Notes: generated by a model from the sequence alone, not told the origin. A stretch of 12,957 bases of DNA from Promethearchaeota archaeon (GCA_030605085.1 JAUWBH010000170.1:1-12957); one strand, 5' to 3'. Shown: positions 6,305 through 12,838, numbered from the stretch's first letter. Translations and numbers: made by a program.

Positions 6305-6318
6305 TATAATTATATATT
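6305..6318 (-). promoter_or_regulatory. TATA-like box of the zinc-finger gene
   Basis: Minus-strand AATATATAATTATA, expected start near 6286. It is about 15 bp from the inferred left end of the transposable element, so sequence upstream of the TATA box (BRE, activator sites) may have been replaced by the insertion. Confidence 0.45.
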
Positions 6319-6340
6319 GTTTTAATTATTTATCCTAACC

Positions 6341-6382
6341 GCTCAAGAAAAGATCCCCATTTATGGGGATGAGGAATTGAGC
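6341..6382 (+). repeat. Left-end subterminal palindrome of the tnpB element
   Basis: An outer stem GCTCAA (6341-6346) with TTGAGC (6377-6382) encloses a perfect 8-bp hairpin, ATCCCCAT (6353-6360) with ATGGGGAT (6363-6370), loop TT. Such imperfect subterminal hairpins are what the TnpA transposase of IS200/IS605 elements recognises. Confidence 0.7.
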
Positions 6383-6461
6383 CTTATTTTTTCGGAGAAA
6401 AAATCAAAAAACCACCGCCCCGTAATCCATTTAAACGATAATTCCCTCTTTTTACAAGTAA

Positions 6462-7748
6462 ATGATTCAGGCTGTGAACATTCGGATATATCCAAATAAG
6501 ACGCAACGGATTCAACTTCACAAGACAATCGGATGTAGTCGCTTCGTCTTTAACCAAATGTTAAACGAGAGGAAAGAAGTCTACGAACGGTTAAAGGACG
6601 ATAAGGACACTCTTAAGAAGTATAAATATAAAACCGAAAAGCAATACAAAGCAGAGTTTCCATTTCTAAAAGAAGCGAACTCTATTGCTTTACAATCCTC
6701 AAGAGATCAGTTATTTGAGGCGTATCAAAAAAATTTTAATGGGCTGAAGAATGGTCGTAAAACTGGCTTTCCGAAATTCAAGTCAAGGAAGGGAAAGGAA
6801 AGCTATACTACCAAGCAAACGAACGAAAATATCAAGATTGATTTTGAACAAAAGAAAGTAAAGTTACCAAAATTAGGATGGATAAAATTTCACGACGAGA
6901 GGGCGTTTTCCGAAAAGATCAAACGCGCCACCGTCAAAAAGACGAAATCGAACAAGTATTTCGTGTCTTTCACCTTAGAAGCTCGAGATGACGCGAAAGA
7001 GAAACGAATAATACGCGAACGAGATATAACCGCGTTTGATATGTCGGCAAACGAGTTCCTGGTGAACGATATTGTGAAAATGGAGAACCCACGCTTCTAT
7101 CGTTCCGAAGAGAAAAAGATCAAAAAACTCCACAAGGAACTTTCGCGAAAGAAGAGAGGTTCTAAAAACCAAGAAAAAGCGCGATTGAAATTGGCACGGC
7201 ACTACGAGAAGATATGCGATCGGAAAAAAGATTGGACGCACAAGCTCACCAGAAAATTAGCCGATACCTTTGATGCCATCATTTTAGAGGATTTAAATGT
7301 GAAAGGGATGCAAAAGTTCAATTCGGGGCTTTCAAAATCGGTTTCGTTAGATTTTTCGTGGTCTCAATTCACGATCTATTTAAAATATAAAATGGAATGG
7401 AAAGGAAGGCATTTCGTTCTCGTTGATAGATTTTTTGCGTCAAGCAAGTTGTGTTCGCGCTGTGGTTGGAAAAACAACAACCTTACCTTATAAGAAAGAG
7501 CGTGGACTTGCTTAAATTGCGGGACTACGCATGATAGAGACGAAAATGCGTCTATTAATCTGAAAAAGGAAGGCATGAGAATCTTACGAGAAGAGAAACG
7601 TATCACGATCATCCATGATGATACCCCTACCGTTGGAACGACGGGAAGTCACGCCTTTGGAGAAGATGTAAGACCTAAAGAGATTATTCGGAATCTCTTC
7701 GGGCAGTTTTCGAGGAAGAAGGAATCTCGCCCTTTTAAGGGCAAGTAG
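6462..7748 (+). pseudogene. tnpB: TnpB RNA-guided nuclease with an in-frame TAA codon
   Basis: TnpB is the RuvC-type, omega/reRNA-guided DNA nuclease of IS200/IS605 elements and the ancestor of Cas12. The frame from ATG 6462 has the N-terminal helix-turn-helix (IRIYPNKTQRIQLHKTIGCS), the beta/REC-like region, RuvC-I FDMSANEFLV (Asp193), RuvC-II IILEDLNVKGM (Glu276) and the first zinc CxxC (C331, C334). Codon 344 (7491-7493) is TAA. The same frame then continues intact for 84 codons with the second CxxC (CLNC, C350 and C353), Ruv[12 protein letters not shown] (Asp360) and ends at TAG 7748, 428 residues plus the stop position. The usual residue here is Lys (LTLKER), so AAA to TAA is the simplest change. 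The 343-residue product lacks half the zinc ribbon and one catalytic Asp and should be inactive as a nuclease. Confidence 0.9.
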
Positions 7749-7753
7749 TTCAA
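7600..7753 (+). ncRNA. Probable omega RNA (reRNA) scaffold at the 3' end of the tnpB element
   Basis: In TnpB systems the guide RNA scaffold overlaps the end of tnpB and the right end, and the guide is whatever lies next to the right end. Here the 3' part of tnpB contains several G+C-richer, structure-prone segments (for example AATCTCTTCGGG) and ends in the hairpin GCCCTT-TT-AAGGGC then AAGTAGTTCAA. The guide would begin at 7754. The 5' boundary is a guess from the usual scaffold length. Confidence 0.4.
7729..7742 (+). repeat. Right-end hairpin of the tnpB element
   Basis: GCCCTT (7729-7734) pairs with AAGGGC (7737-7742) across a TT loop, followed by AAGTAGTTCAA. It forms the last stem of the presumed omega RNA and the right-end recognition hairpin, and overlaps the last codons of tnpB. 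Confidence 0.65.
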
Positions 7754-7782
7754 AGCGAACCAATTCTCAAAAATAAAACTGG

Positions 7783-8190
7783 TTAAAAATTTCTTTTTAA
7801 GAAACCGTTAATATTGTTTTTAAAATCCATAAGATGACTTTGACACAGACAATCAGAACAACCAAATTTTTTAATTTATCCATCTGAACTACTTATTAAT
7901 TCTTGAGCAATAACACATTCAATTTTTTGTTTATGTGGAATTAAAAATAATCGGGCAATATTGACTCCATTATTTTTAAGTAAATAATCAATATGCCAAT
8001 GCGTTTTTTTTTTGTCAGGTGAGCGTAAATGCCTTTTAACTCTACTTTCTAAAGTGGAAGATCCCGATTTTCCCATAGCAGAACCAACATATAAATAAAA
8101 ACCTTCCTTAAAAAAAAGCTCACCAAGCTTACCAATTTGAATATTAATGTCATCTATTATTCTTATAACTAAAATATAGCTTCCTATCAT
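7783..8190 (-). pseudogene. Uri-type GIY-YIG (DUF123) nuclease-like protein with an in-frame TAA before its C-terminal motif
   Basis: The frame from ATG 8190 shows the Uri/DUF123 version of the GIY-YIG fold: GSYILVIRI, IGKLGELFFKEGFYLYVGSAMG (GIY and YIG equivalents), Arg50 and His54 in SRVKRHLR, HWHIDYLL, and Glu91 in KIECVIAQEL. A TAA at 7878-7876 ends it at 104 residues. In the same frame the next codons read IKKFGCSDCLCQSHLMDF, the conserved Cys/His C-terminal motif of this family (FGSSDCxCxSHLF), up to a TAA at 7783. Total 135 codons, counting the in-frame TAA, is the expected size. So one nonsense codon removes a hallmark motif. The gene overlaps the upstream C_GCAxxG gene by ATGA, showing it was the last gene of that operon. 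The tnpB element ends about 30 bp past its natural stop. Confidence 0.85.
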
Positions 8191-8696
8191 TCAGGCTTAA
8201 AACCACCACGTAATATGATATTTGCGGCAAGCTTAGCAACATTTCCAACGAGTTTTGAACAATGATCCATCATTCCAGATTTAAAAGCTTCCGCTAATTC
8301 TTTTTGATCCCAAAGATTAAATGTTCTTCCCATTAGAGATTTTTGAACATCGTTGCATCGACAAGACCCATATTCTTTAACATATTGATCGTGTAGTTTT
8401 TTAACGAGCGTATATGATTTCATAGGCTTCATCATATTCTTAAAATCTTTGTGTTCTCTCCCAAAAAGATAACCTATTACAATAGATGCCCCAACGAGAG
8501 CTCCACACGAACCATCTCCGGTTAATCCTAGCCCATCAGCTAATCCACTGGCACCTTTGAAAATATCATCGTTCCAAATACCTAAGGACTCAAAAATGGC
8601 GGCTATAACTGTTTGACCACATCCAGTACATTCACGTTCGTACTTTTGTCCAAGCGCGAAAGCCTTGGTTAAAATCTGATCTTTTTGTTCTTTCAT
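8187..8696 (-). CDS. C_GCAxxG_C_C family cysteine-rich protein, copy 2
   Basis: A 169-residue member of the C_GCAxxG_C_C family, presumed redox or metal-cofactor proteins of unknown reaction. Cysteines lie at C23 and C26 (ECTGCGQT), C64 (GSCGALVGA), C112 and C114 (GSCRCNDVQKSLMGR) and C146 (DHCSKLVG). The segment SCGALVGASIVIGYLFGR is hydrophobic and probably a buried helix; there is no signal peptide. It is about two thirds identical by eye to the gene just upstream (8766-9275), but has Thr where that copy has a third Cys in the first motif (GCAQC). A TATA-like AACTTTATAATTTT (8717-8730) would give a leaderless transcript. Its stop overlaps the start of the GIY-YIG gene by four bases. Confidence 0.88.
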   Translation of the reverse strand: MKEQKDQILTKAFALGQKYERECTGCGQTVIAAIFESLGIWNDDIFKGASGLADGLGLTGDGSCGALVGASIVIGYLFGREHKDFKNMMKPMKSYTLVKKLHDQYVKEYGSCRCNDVQKSLMGRTFNLWDQKELAEAFKSGMMDHCSKLVGNVAKLAANIILRGGFKPE

Positions 8697-8716
8697 TTGA
8701 TTATATAAATTAGCCG

Positions 8717-8730
8717 AAAATTATAAAGTT
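8717..8730 (-). promoter_or_regulatory. TATA-like box between the two C_GCAxxG genes
   Basis: Minus-strand AACTTTATAATTTT, about 28 bp before the ATG at 8696. It suggests the downstream paralogue and the GIY-YIG gene can be transcribed independently of the first paralogue. Confidence 0.4.
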
Positions 8731-8765
8731 AATGCTATTATAAATCTCATTACATATTGCTTTTT

Positions 8766-9275
8766 TTAAGGTTTATATCCATTGTCTAAGATAATTTTTG
8801 TTGCGAGTTTGGCAACAGTACCTACTAGTTTTGGGCAATGATCTGGTAGTCCACCAGGAGCCATAACCTCAGCTAATTCGTTCATATCCCAAAGATTAAA
8901 CGATCTTCCCATAAGAGATTTTTGAACATCGTCGCACCGACATACCCCATATTGTTCAACATATTGATCGTGTAATTCCTTAACAAACTCGTAAGATTTA
9001 AAAGGTTTAAAGACATCCTTGAAATCTTTACGTTCTCTCCCGAATAGATAGCTTATTACCATTGATGCTCCTACGAGAGCCCCGCATGCACCATCTCTAG
9101 TTAATCCTAGTCCATCAGCCAAACCGCTAGCTGCTTTGAAAATATCATCGTTCCAAATACCTAACGCATCAAACATAGCGGCAATGACACATTGAGCACA
9201 TCCGGTACATTCTAACTCGTATTTTTTTCCATGTTCGAAAGCTTTTTCTATAATTTGATCCATCGAATCGTTCAT
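8766..9275 (-). CDS. C_GCAxxG_C_C family cysteine-rich protein, copy 1
   Basis: Tandem paralogue of the next gene on the minus strand. An ATG at 9290 would add five residues, but the ATG at 9275 is preferred. It is preceded by an SD-like GGTGAT, and its product MNDSMDQIIEKAF aligns residue for residue with the start of the paralogue (MKEQKDQILTKAF). The product is 169 residues. Cys motifs are ECTGCAQC (three Cys), GACGALVGA, GVCRCDDVQKSLMGR and PDHCPKLVG. NLWD and GLADGLGLT blocks are shared with the paralogue. The family is found mostly in anaerobes; the cysteine pattern suggests Fe-S or other metal binding, but no reaction is established. The two genes are about 70 bp apart and clearly arose by duplication. 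Confidence 0.88.
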   Translation of the reverse strand: MNDSMDQIIEKAFEHGKKYELECTGCAQCVIAAMFDALGIWNDDIFKAASGLADGLGLTRDGACGALVGASMVISYLFGRERKDFKDVFKPFKSYEFVKELHDQYVEQYGVCRCDDVQKSLMGRSFNLWDMNELAEVMAPGGLPDHCPKLVGTVAKLATKIILDNGYKP

Positions 9276-9400
9276 TTTATCACCATTCATGTTAACTATA
9301 AAATTAAATTATATTTAATCTAAATAGTTTGTAAAAAGTTAAATTTTTTGAAATAACTTATTCCATAAGATAACATAAAAAGCAAATTAGGGATAATTAG
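9276..9400. promoter_or_regulatory. Divergent promoter region between the C_GCAxxG operon and the acyl-CoA dehydrogenase gene
   Basis: AT-rich divergent gap. Toward the plus strand, ACATAAAAAG at 9373-9382 lies about 25 bp before the ATG at 9401, so the acyl-CoA dehydrogenase mRNA may be leaderless; AGGGA at 9389-9393 is a weak SD alternative. Toward the minus strand, TATA-like sequence occurs at about 9298-9320 before the 9275 start. Confidence 0.4.
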
Positions 9401-10543
9401 ATGAACGAACTTTTTTTTTCAGATAAACATTACGCATTACGAGAGGAGGTGAAAGAATTCTTATTGAAAGAATTAAAACCTATAAAAGATGAAATAAATC
9501 AGCAAAATAAAGTCCCTCTTTCTTTGATTAAAAAAATTGGTGAAAGGGGATTAATTGGCCCCCTAATTCCAAAAAGATATAACGGTAAGGAAACTGGAAT
9601 GATTGCTCATTGTTTGATTACTGAAGAAATTTCAAAACTTAATGTAGCTGTGTCTGTTACTCGAACCCCATGTATCTTAATGAGTTATCTTGTAAACAAT
9701 TACGGTAACGAAAATCAGAAAGAAAATTTCTTAAAAAAAATGTCTACAGGAGAGAAATTGTGTAGTATCTGTATTACAGAAAAAGAAGCGGGCTCTAATG
9801 TGGCAGGGATAAAAACTCAAGCAGAAAAAAAGGGAGATCATTATATTTTAAACGGTTCTAAAAAATTTATAACCAACGCCGGAATAGCAAATTATTATTT
9901 TATTTGGAGTATTACCAATCCGAATGGAGATCCTAGAAATGGAATGAGTGTTTTTATGGTTGAAAAAGACACACCTGGGTTTACGATTGAAAATCCCTAT
10001 GGATTAATGGGAATTCACGGCATACATAATGGAATACTTCAGTTCGAGAATGTAGTAATTCCAAAAGAAAATCTTATCGGGGAAGAAGGAAGGGGTTTTC
10101 AGAGTTTAATGGCAACTTTTAACGTAGAGAGAATGACTTTAAGTTCAGAGTGTAATGGCATTTCTTTGGCTGCCTTAGAGGATTCTAAACGATATGCTAA
10201 AAGCAGGATTCAATTTAATAAACCAATCTCCAGCTTTCAAATAATAAAATTAAAGATTGCTGAAATGGCAACTAAATTAAGAGCTTCTCGATTGTTGACT
10301 TATAGCGCTGCAAAATTACATGAATTAAATATCAATGCGACTAAAGAAGCATCTATGGCTAAAGTATTCTCAAGTAAATCTGCTGTAGAAATTGCATCTG
10401 AAGCTGTTCAGATACACGGTGGGGATGGATATACAGATGATTACTCGGTTGAAAGATACATGAGAGATGCGAAGTTTTTTATGATCGGCGGGGGGACCAC
10501 GGAGATACAGAACTTAATTATTGCCCGGGAGGAGTTAAAATGA
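9401..10543 (+). CDS. Acyl-CoA dehydrogenase (IVD/LCAD-like placement of the catalytic Glu)
   Basis: FAD-dependent alpha,beta-dehydrogenation of an acyl-CoA, the first step of beta-oxidation or of branched-chain amino-acid breakdown. The length (380) is that of the tetrameric soluble ACADs. The N-terminal helical domain is followed by the FAD/substrate block CSICITEKEAGSNVAG (121-136; Asn where the signature usually has Asp), then KKFITNAGIAN, and the C-terminal signature QIHGGDGYTDDYSVERYMRDAK (337-358). At the MCAD-type catalytic position the sequence is MIGGGTTEIQ, with Gly where Glu is usual. Glu243 in NVERMTLSS occupies the alternative site used by isovaleryl-CoA and long-chain dehydrogenases. 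Electrons would go to ETF. It is monocistronic and faces the 367-residue gene. Confidence 0.93.
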   Translation: MNELFFSDKHYALREEVKEFLLKELKPIKDEINQQNKVPLSLIKKIGERGLIGPLIPKRYNGKETGMIAHCLITEEISKLNVAVSVTRTPCILMSYLVNNYGNENQKENFLKKMSTGEKLCSICITEKEAGSNVAGIKTQAEKKGDHYILNGSKKFITNAGIANYYFIWSITNPNGDPRNGMSVFMVEKDTPGFTIENPYGLMGIHGIHNGILQFENVVIPKENLIGEEGRGFQSLMATFNVERMTLSSECNGISLAALEDSKRYAKSRIQFNKPISSFQIIKLKIAEMATKLRASRLLTYSAAKLHELNINATKEASMAKVFSSKSAVEIASEAVQIHGGDGYTDDYSVERYMRDAKFFMIGGGTTEIQNLIIAREELK

Positions 10544-10618
10544 AAAGTCTCAGATAAGAGATAAGATATCAATTAGACCCTGATGATATTCATTTAGAAA
10601 TGATTATTTAGTACAAGC

Positions 10619-10630
10619 AAGAAATTTCTT
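10619..10630. terminator. 12-bp perfect palindrome between convergent genes
   Basis: AAGAAATTTCTT is self-complementary and lies in the 127-bp gap between the acyl-CoA dehydrogenase stop and the convergent gene ending at 10671. A role at transcript ends is possible but weakly supported. The rest of the gap shows no gene. Confidence 0.2.
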
Positions 10631-10670
10631 ATATATTGACAAATTAAAAAATAAAGCTTTCTATGACAGA

Positions 10671-11774
10671 TTAGGATCTTTTTGACCTAAGTTTCCTTAG
10701 ATATTCTGGAAATGCAGTTGTGATTTGTATATTTGATTTTAGCACTATGTATCGCTCGTTGTTGTATATGAGTTCTTCAATCACTTCTCGCTCTTTTAAA
10801 AATTCAATGGTTTCGATTAAATTATCTAAAGTTTTTTTGGAGACCAGTTTTGGTATTTTGTCCCTTTGTATTAATCCCTCTCTTAACTTTGAAAGTAGGT
10901 TATACATTTTTGAATCAGCCATTATGTGGAACAATATATTGGCGTCTTCTTCTAATTCCTTTTCAGTTTTAGTTTCATATAAATTAAAATATAATTGCAC
11001 TTTTGGGAGTAATAAATCTATTAATTCAGGTATTTCATCGAAGTATTCAATCACACTATCCGGCGGTATTCTTTCTATAACAACTTCTTTTAATAGAATT
11101 ATATATTTTTCGACCCGACCTATCTGATTTATAAAAACTAATTGCTCATCAAGCAAAGCGCTAATCATAGTATCAAAATCATTATCGGGAAAATTTTCAA
11201 TGAACCAATCTTCTAATTCTTCCAGTGTAAGTGGCCCTTTAGACAATTCTTGAAGCGTAAAATAAATATGTTTTTTTCTCAATAAATCGGCAATTTTTTC
11301 TTCTTCAGTTCTTTCCCTAGTACTTTCAACTACTGCCCAATATAATTCTTTAACCCATAATTTTACCAAAGAATAGTTATTTAAAATATTCTCTTTCTTA
11401 TCATTGTCATACCTGTTTAAATCATCTCTATGAAAAGCGGTGAAAATCTCTTTGTCTGATTGCAAACTTTTAGAAAATTTCTGAAGCAAGGATGAGATCT
11501 GTTGTTCAATTTCGGGAGTGGGTTGTTGCTCAAAGATTGCCGAGACCATTAGCATTTCTCTATTTCCACGAGCTATATTAGAATAAATTTCAAAATAATA
11601 ATTCAAAGAGGTAAAATTTTCAAACGCATGAATAAAAAAACTTTCACTAAGCGGTTGATCCATAATGTGAGTAATTACCAAAGAAAATTCATCACTCAAA
11701 TTTTTTGGATACGAATAATAGATAGAGGGACCAATCTTTCGATTAAAAAACGATAGCACAATTATGGGATTCAT
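10671..11774 (-). CDS. 367-residue protein: probable longin/roadblock-like N-terminal domain plus winged helices (Asgard-type)
   Basis: No enzyme motif is seen. Residues 1-120 look like a small alpha/beta domain of the longin/profilin/roadblock kind: a first strand IIVLSFFNRKIGPSIYYSYP with the RKIGP turn, a helix, FFIHAFENF and YYFEIYSNIARGNREMLMVSAIF strands, then an amphipathic helix (IEQQISSLLQKFSKSL). Residues 120-165 are a charged linker. Residues 165-230 form a winged helix (IYFTLQELSKGPLTLEELEDW ... LVFINQIGRVEKYIIL). Residues 275-345 form a second helical/winged unit (MYNLLSKLREG ... VIEELIYNNERYIVLK). The C-terminus is basic (YLRKLRSKRS). From memory, similar proteins with a GP turn after the first strand are common in Asgard genomes, but I cannot confirm this here. 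A signalling adaptor or regulator is the best guess. Confidence 0.75.
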   Translation of the reverse strand: MNPIIVLSFFNRKIGPSIYYSYPKNLSDEFSLVITHIMDQPLSESFFIHAFENFTSLNYYFEIYSNIARGNREMLMVSAIFEQQPTPEIEQQISSLLQKFSKSLQSDKEIFTAFHRDDLNRYDNDKKENILNNYSLVKLWVKELYWAVVESTRERTEEEKIADLLRKKHIYFTLQELSKGPLTLEELEDWFIENFPDNDFDTMISALLDEQLVFINQIGRVEKYIILLKEVVIERIPPDSVIEYFDEIPELIDLLLPKVQLYFNLYETKTEKELEEDANILFHIMADSKMYNLLSKLREGLIQRDKIPKLVSKKTLDNLIETIEFLKEREVIEELIYNNERYIVLKSNIQITTAFPEYLRKLRSKRS

Positions 11775-11776
11775 AT

Positions 11777-11799
11777 TTATTATTATTATTATTATTATT
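11777..11799. repeat. (TTA)n microsatellite immediately upstream of the 367-residue gene
   Basis: Seven full TTA units plus two bases (23 bp) end two bases before the ATG of the minus-strand gene, so the leader reads (AAT)n. A TATA-like tract (11801-11813) lies just beyond, so the repeat occupies the whole promoter-to-start spacing. Confidence 0.85.
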
Positions 11800-11887
11800 C
11801 TTTAAAAATATTATGGAAGTCTTAGTTTATAATTCTATTTTACAGAGATGGAAATTGTCTTATAGTCATAGAAAAGAAGAATAGATT

Positions 11888-11912
11888 AAAAAAAAAAGGA
11901 GTAAGAAAAAAA
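11888..11912 (-). terminator. Oligo(T) terminators of the 3-hydroxyacyl-CoA dehydrogenase gene
   Basis: On the minus strand the stop codon is followed by a run of seven T, then CTTACTCC, then a run of ten T (A7 at 11906-11912 and A10 at 11888-11897 on the plus strand). The layout mirrors the terminator of the Roadblock gene. Confidence 0.6.
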
Positions 11913-11917
11913 TTTTA

Positions 11918-12772
11918 TTAGTAATTATAAAAGCCTTTTTTAGATTTTCTTCCTAATAAATTGTTATCAACCATATCTTTTAGGAGGGTACTTGGTTTAT
12001 ATTTATCACCAAACTCTTTCGTTAAATACTCTCCTATCTTTAAATAAACATCCATACCCACGAGATCACTGAGTTCTAAAGGCCCCATAGGAAAATTGAA
12101 CGCTAATTTACAAGCAACATCAATATCTTCTGTACTGGCGATTCCTTCCATTTTCATTTTTACAGCTTCATTACACAATACGTAAATAAGACGCGTTGTC
12201 ACAAACCCTGGTGCATCGTTTACGGTCACGACAGTTTTATTTAAACTTTCAGAAAATCTTTTTGATGTCTCTAAAACATCATCCGAAGTATTCTTGTTTT
12301 TTATTAATTCAATTAATCTCATAACTGGTGCTGGGTTAAAAAAGTGAATACCGACGATTCTTTCTTGATTTTTGGATTTTGAAGCTATGTCGGTGATACT
12401 TAAAGAGGATGTGTTAGACGCGAGAATTACATCTTTATCGCAGATTACATCTAGCTCGGAGAACAATTGCTGCTTTAAACTCATGTCCTCAAACACGGCT
12501 TCAATTACCATTTGAACACCTTTAACAGCTTCATCTCTATTTGCATTTAAATTAATTCTGTTAAGGATATTCTCTGCCTCTTCTTTAGAGATTTTGTTTT
12601 TGGCAACAAAAAACCTCTCTAAATTTTTTTCAATTGCCTTTTTTGCTTTATTCAATATTTCTTCGTTTACATCAACTAAGTTTACATTATATCCATAGGT
12701 TGCTACTAATTGTGCGATTCCGGCACCCATTATACCACTTCCTATGACACAAATCTTTTTTATATTCACCAT
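11918..12772 (-). CDS. 3-hydroxyacyl-CoA dehydrogenase (3-hydroxybutyryl-CoA dehydrogenase type)
   Basis: NAD-dependent oxidation of (S)-3-hydroxyacyl-CoA to 3-ketoacyl-CoA, or the reverse in butyrate-type pathways. The 284 residues form the standalone version. The Rossmann motif is VIGSGIMGAGIAQ (9-21), with Asp34 at the end of strand 2 (LVDVNEE) selecting NAD. ASNTSSLSIT (118-127) holds the substrate-binding Ser. VGIHFFNPAPVMRLIELI carries catalytic His143 and Glu155. DAPGFVTTRL (186-195) has Thr where many relatives have Asn. The C-terminal helical dimerisation domain ends with MGPLELSDLVGMDV and GRKSKKGFYNY. An AAGGA SD precedes the ATG, and TATA-like sequence is at about 12804-12812. Together with the acyl-CoA dehydrogenase it fits beta-oxidation, but it is transcribed separately. 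No thiolase or crotonase is in the window. Confidence 0.95.
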   Translation of the reverse strand: MVNIKKICVIGSGIMGAGIAQLVATYGYNVNLVDVNEEILNKAKKAIEKNLERFFVAKNKISKEEAENILNRINLNANRDEAVKGVQMVIEAVFEDMSLKQQLFSELDVICDKDVILASNTSSLSITDIASKSKNQERIVGIHFFNPAPVMRLIELIKNKNTSDDVLETSKRFSESLNKTVVTVNDAPGFVTTRLIYVLCNEAVKMKMEGIASTEDIDVACKLAFNFPMGPLELSDLVGMDVYLKIGEYLTKEFGDKYKPSTLLKDMVDNNLLGRKSKKGFYNY

Positions 12773-12822
12773 TTTTAATTTCCTTTTTTTTTAAGATTTT
12801 ATTTATGCATAGAAATAAAGTG

Positions 12823-12835
12823 TTAGTAGCACTAA
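12823..12835 (-). promoter_or_regulatory. Perfect palindrome upstream of the 3-hydroxyacyl-CoA dehydrogenase promoter
   Basis: TTAGT-AGC-ACTAA is a perfect 5-bp inverted repeat with a 3-base spacer, about 50 bp before the start codon and just upstream of the TATA-like box. That is a suitable place for an operator or activator site. Confidence 0.4.
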
Positions 12836-12838
12836 TTT

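Larger units (their letters stand above)
6334..7753 (+). mobile_element. tnpB-only IS200/IS605-family element (IS1341 type)
   Basis: The element carries one gene, tnpB, and no Y1 transposase TnpA, so mobilisation would need one in trans. The left end contains a long imperfect palindrome (6341-6382) and the right end contains GCCCTTTTAAGGGC followed by AAGTAGTTCAA, a right-end arrangement typical of this superfamily. I place the right edge after TTCAA at 7753. The left edge is less certain; it is put after TTTAT (6329-6333), which could be the target/TAM motif. There are no terminal inverted repeats or target duplications, as expected for single-strand transposition. Base composition is visibly richer in G+C than the neighbouring genes, consistent with recent transfer. 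It lies between the promoter of the zinc-finger gene and the 3' end of the GIY-YIG gene. Confidence 0.65.

Noticed and set aside
7491..7493. Genetic-code change reading TAA as an amino acid genome-wide
   Set aside because: gatB, the VOC gene, the SDR, the zinc-finger and other genes end at TAA exactly where their families end.
6975..7612. Two minus-strand ORFs (88 and 78 codons) within tnpB
   Set aside because: They lie opposite the conserved RuvC and zinc-ribbon coding sequence and have no recognisable motif.
10575..10605. Possible C/D box RNA around CTGATGATAT
   Set aside because: The C box lacks the purine in the first position and no correctly spaced D box or D'/C' pair follows.
10720..11127. 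Plus-strand ORF of 135 codons opposite the 367-residue gene
   Set aside because: Serine-rich, low-complexity translation opposite a better-supported gene with promoter and domain structure.
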